Source: an uncultured Spirochaetaceae bacterium (GTDB lineage: Bacteria > Spirochaetota > Spirochaetia > Sphaerochaetales > Sphaerochaetaceae). Taken from it: a stretch of 64,000 nucleotides of DNA. Every line of letters begins with the position of its first letter. The stretch's first letter is position 1. The DNA lies in NCBI GenBank assembly GCA_944389295.1, contig CALXLV010000016.1, forward strand, positions 57,516-121,515, in the 5' to 3' direction. Under the pieces are notes generated by a model, which had not been told where the DNA came from, searched no databases, and saw nothing but the letters and a program-made list of their open reading frames with translations. Shown in pieces: positions 63,971 through 64,000 of the stretch. Both the position numbers and the translations under genes were made by a program.

Positions 63971-64000
63971 CGAGACTAAGAGGATTCGAACCTCCGACCC
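63971..64000 (-). tRNA. 3' part of a tRNA cut by the window edge
   Basis: The minus strand reads a T-arm (GGAGG, TTCGAAT, CCTCT) followed by the 3' acceptor strand TAGTCTC and G. The anticodon is outside the window, so the identity is unknown. Confidence 0.7.

Noticed and set aside
1..64000. CRISPR arrays, insertion sequences, prophage
   Set aside because: No regularly spaced repeats, transposase motifs or phage structural genes were seen in the window.

Overview
The window is a 64 kb piece of a bacterial chromosome around its replication-initiation region. The dnaA-dnaN-recF block, gyrB-gyrA, parA-parB with two parS sites, and rpmH-rnpA-yidC-jag all lie within 30-46 kb. The gene set suggests a member of the Spirochaetota, perhaps near Treponema or Sphaerochaeta. 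Pointers are a cyclophilin-FKBP fusion protein (described for Treponema denticola), a DUF4416 gene, a PerR-rubrerythrin oxygen defence unit, and a large GH13-type amylase. There is no rRNA gene or other firm marker, so this placement is an inference.

Layout. 1-9.8 kb: end of leuS, a small RelB/RelE-type pair, L-serine dehydratase, a lipoprotein, a DUF4416 gene, a fused DAHP synthase-prephenate dehydratase, endonuclease III, an FMN reductase and pth. 9.8-18.5 kb: an AraC regulator with an EamA exporter, a 1123-residue amylase-like enzyme, an SLC1-type transporter, and an AT-richer patch with a frameshifted rhuM. 18.5-26.3 kb: gpmI, an aminopeptidase P, lgt, a secreted S41 protease, rsmE and a sigma-54-type ATPase without a DNA-binding domain. 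26.3-26.7 kb: a non-coding, AT-rich segment between arrays of DnaA-box-like TTTTCCACA sequences. 26.7-31 kb: a PfkB kinase, MATE pump with MerR regulator, and rubrerythrin with PerR. 31-46.2 kb: the replication and segregation core described above, with oriC-like DnaA boxes between dnaA and dnaN and an AT-rich 970-base gap carrying two parS sites. 46-50 kb: the double immunophilin, radA, a TraB protein and an unknown gene. 50-61 kb: pepD, nagA, a lipid kinase, two glycosidases, an SDR dehydrogenase and an oligopeptide-type ABC importer without its ATPases. 61-64 kb: recR, ybaB and dnaX, preceded by a small SRP RNA gene and tRNA-Ser genes.

Genes to the left of about 38.3 kb, from jag to dnaA, run on the minus strand, and genes to the right, from gyrB to radA, run mostly on the plus strand. 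That fits forks leaving from the dnaA/gyrB region.

The most striking signal is regulatory. About fourteen genes have a TANNNT-like -10 hexamer exactly 6-8 bases before an ATG and no Shine-Dalgarno sequence, and several also have a TTGNNN element 17 or 18 bases further upstream. These look like leaderless transcripts. Genes starting with GTG or TTG, and most operon-internal genes, instead carry a clear GGAGG-type site. The two initiation modes appear to coexist.
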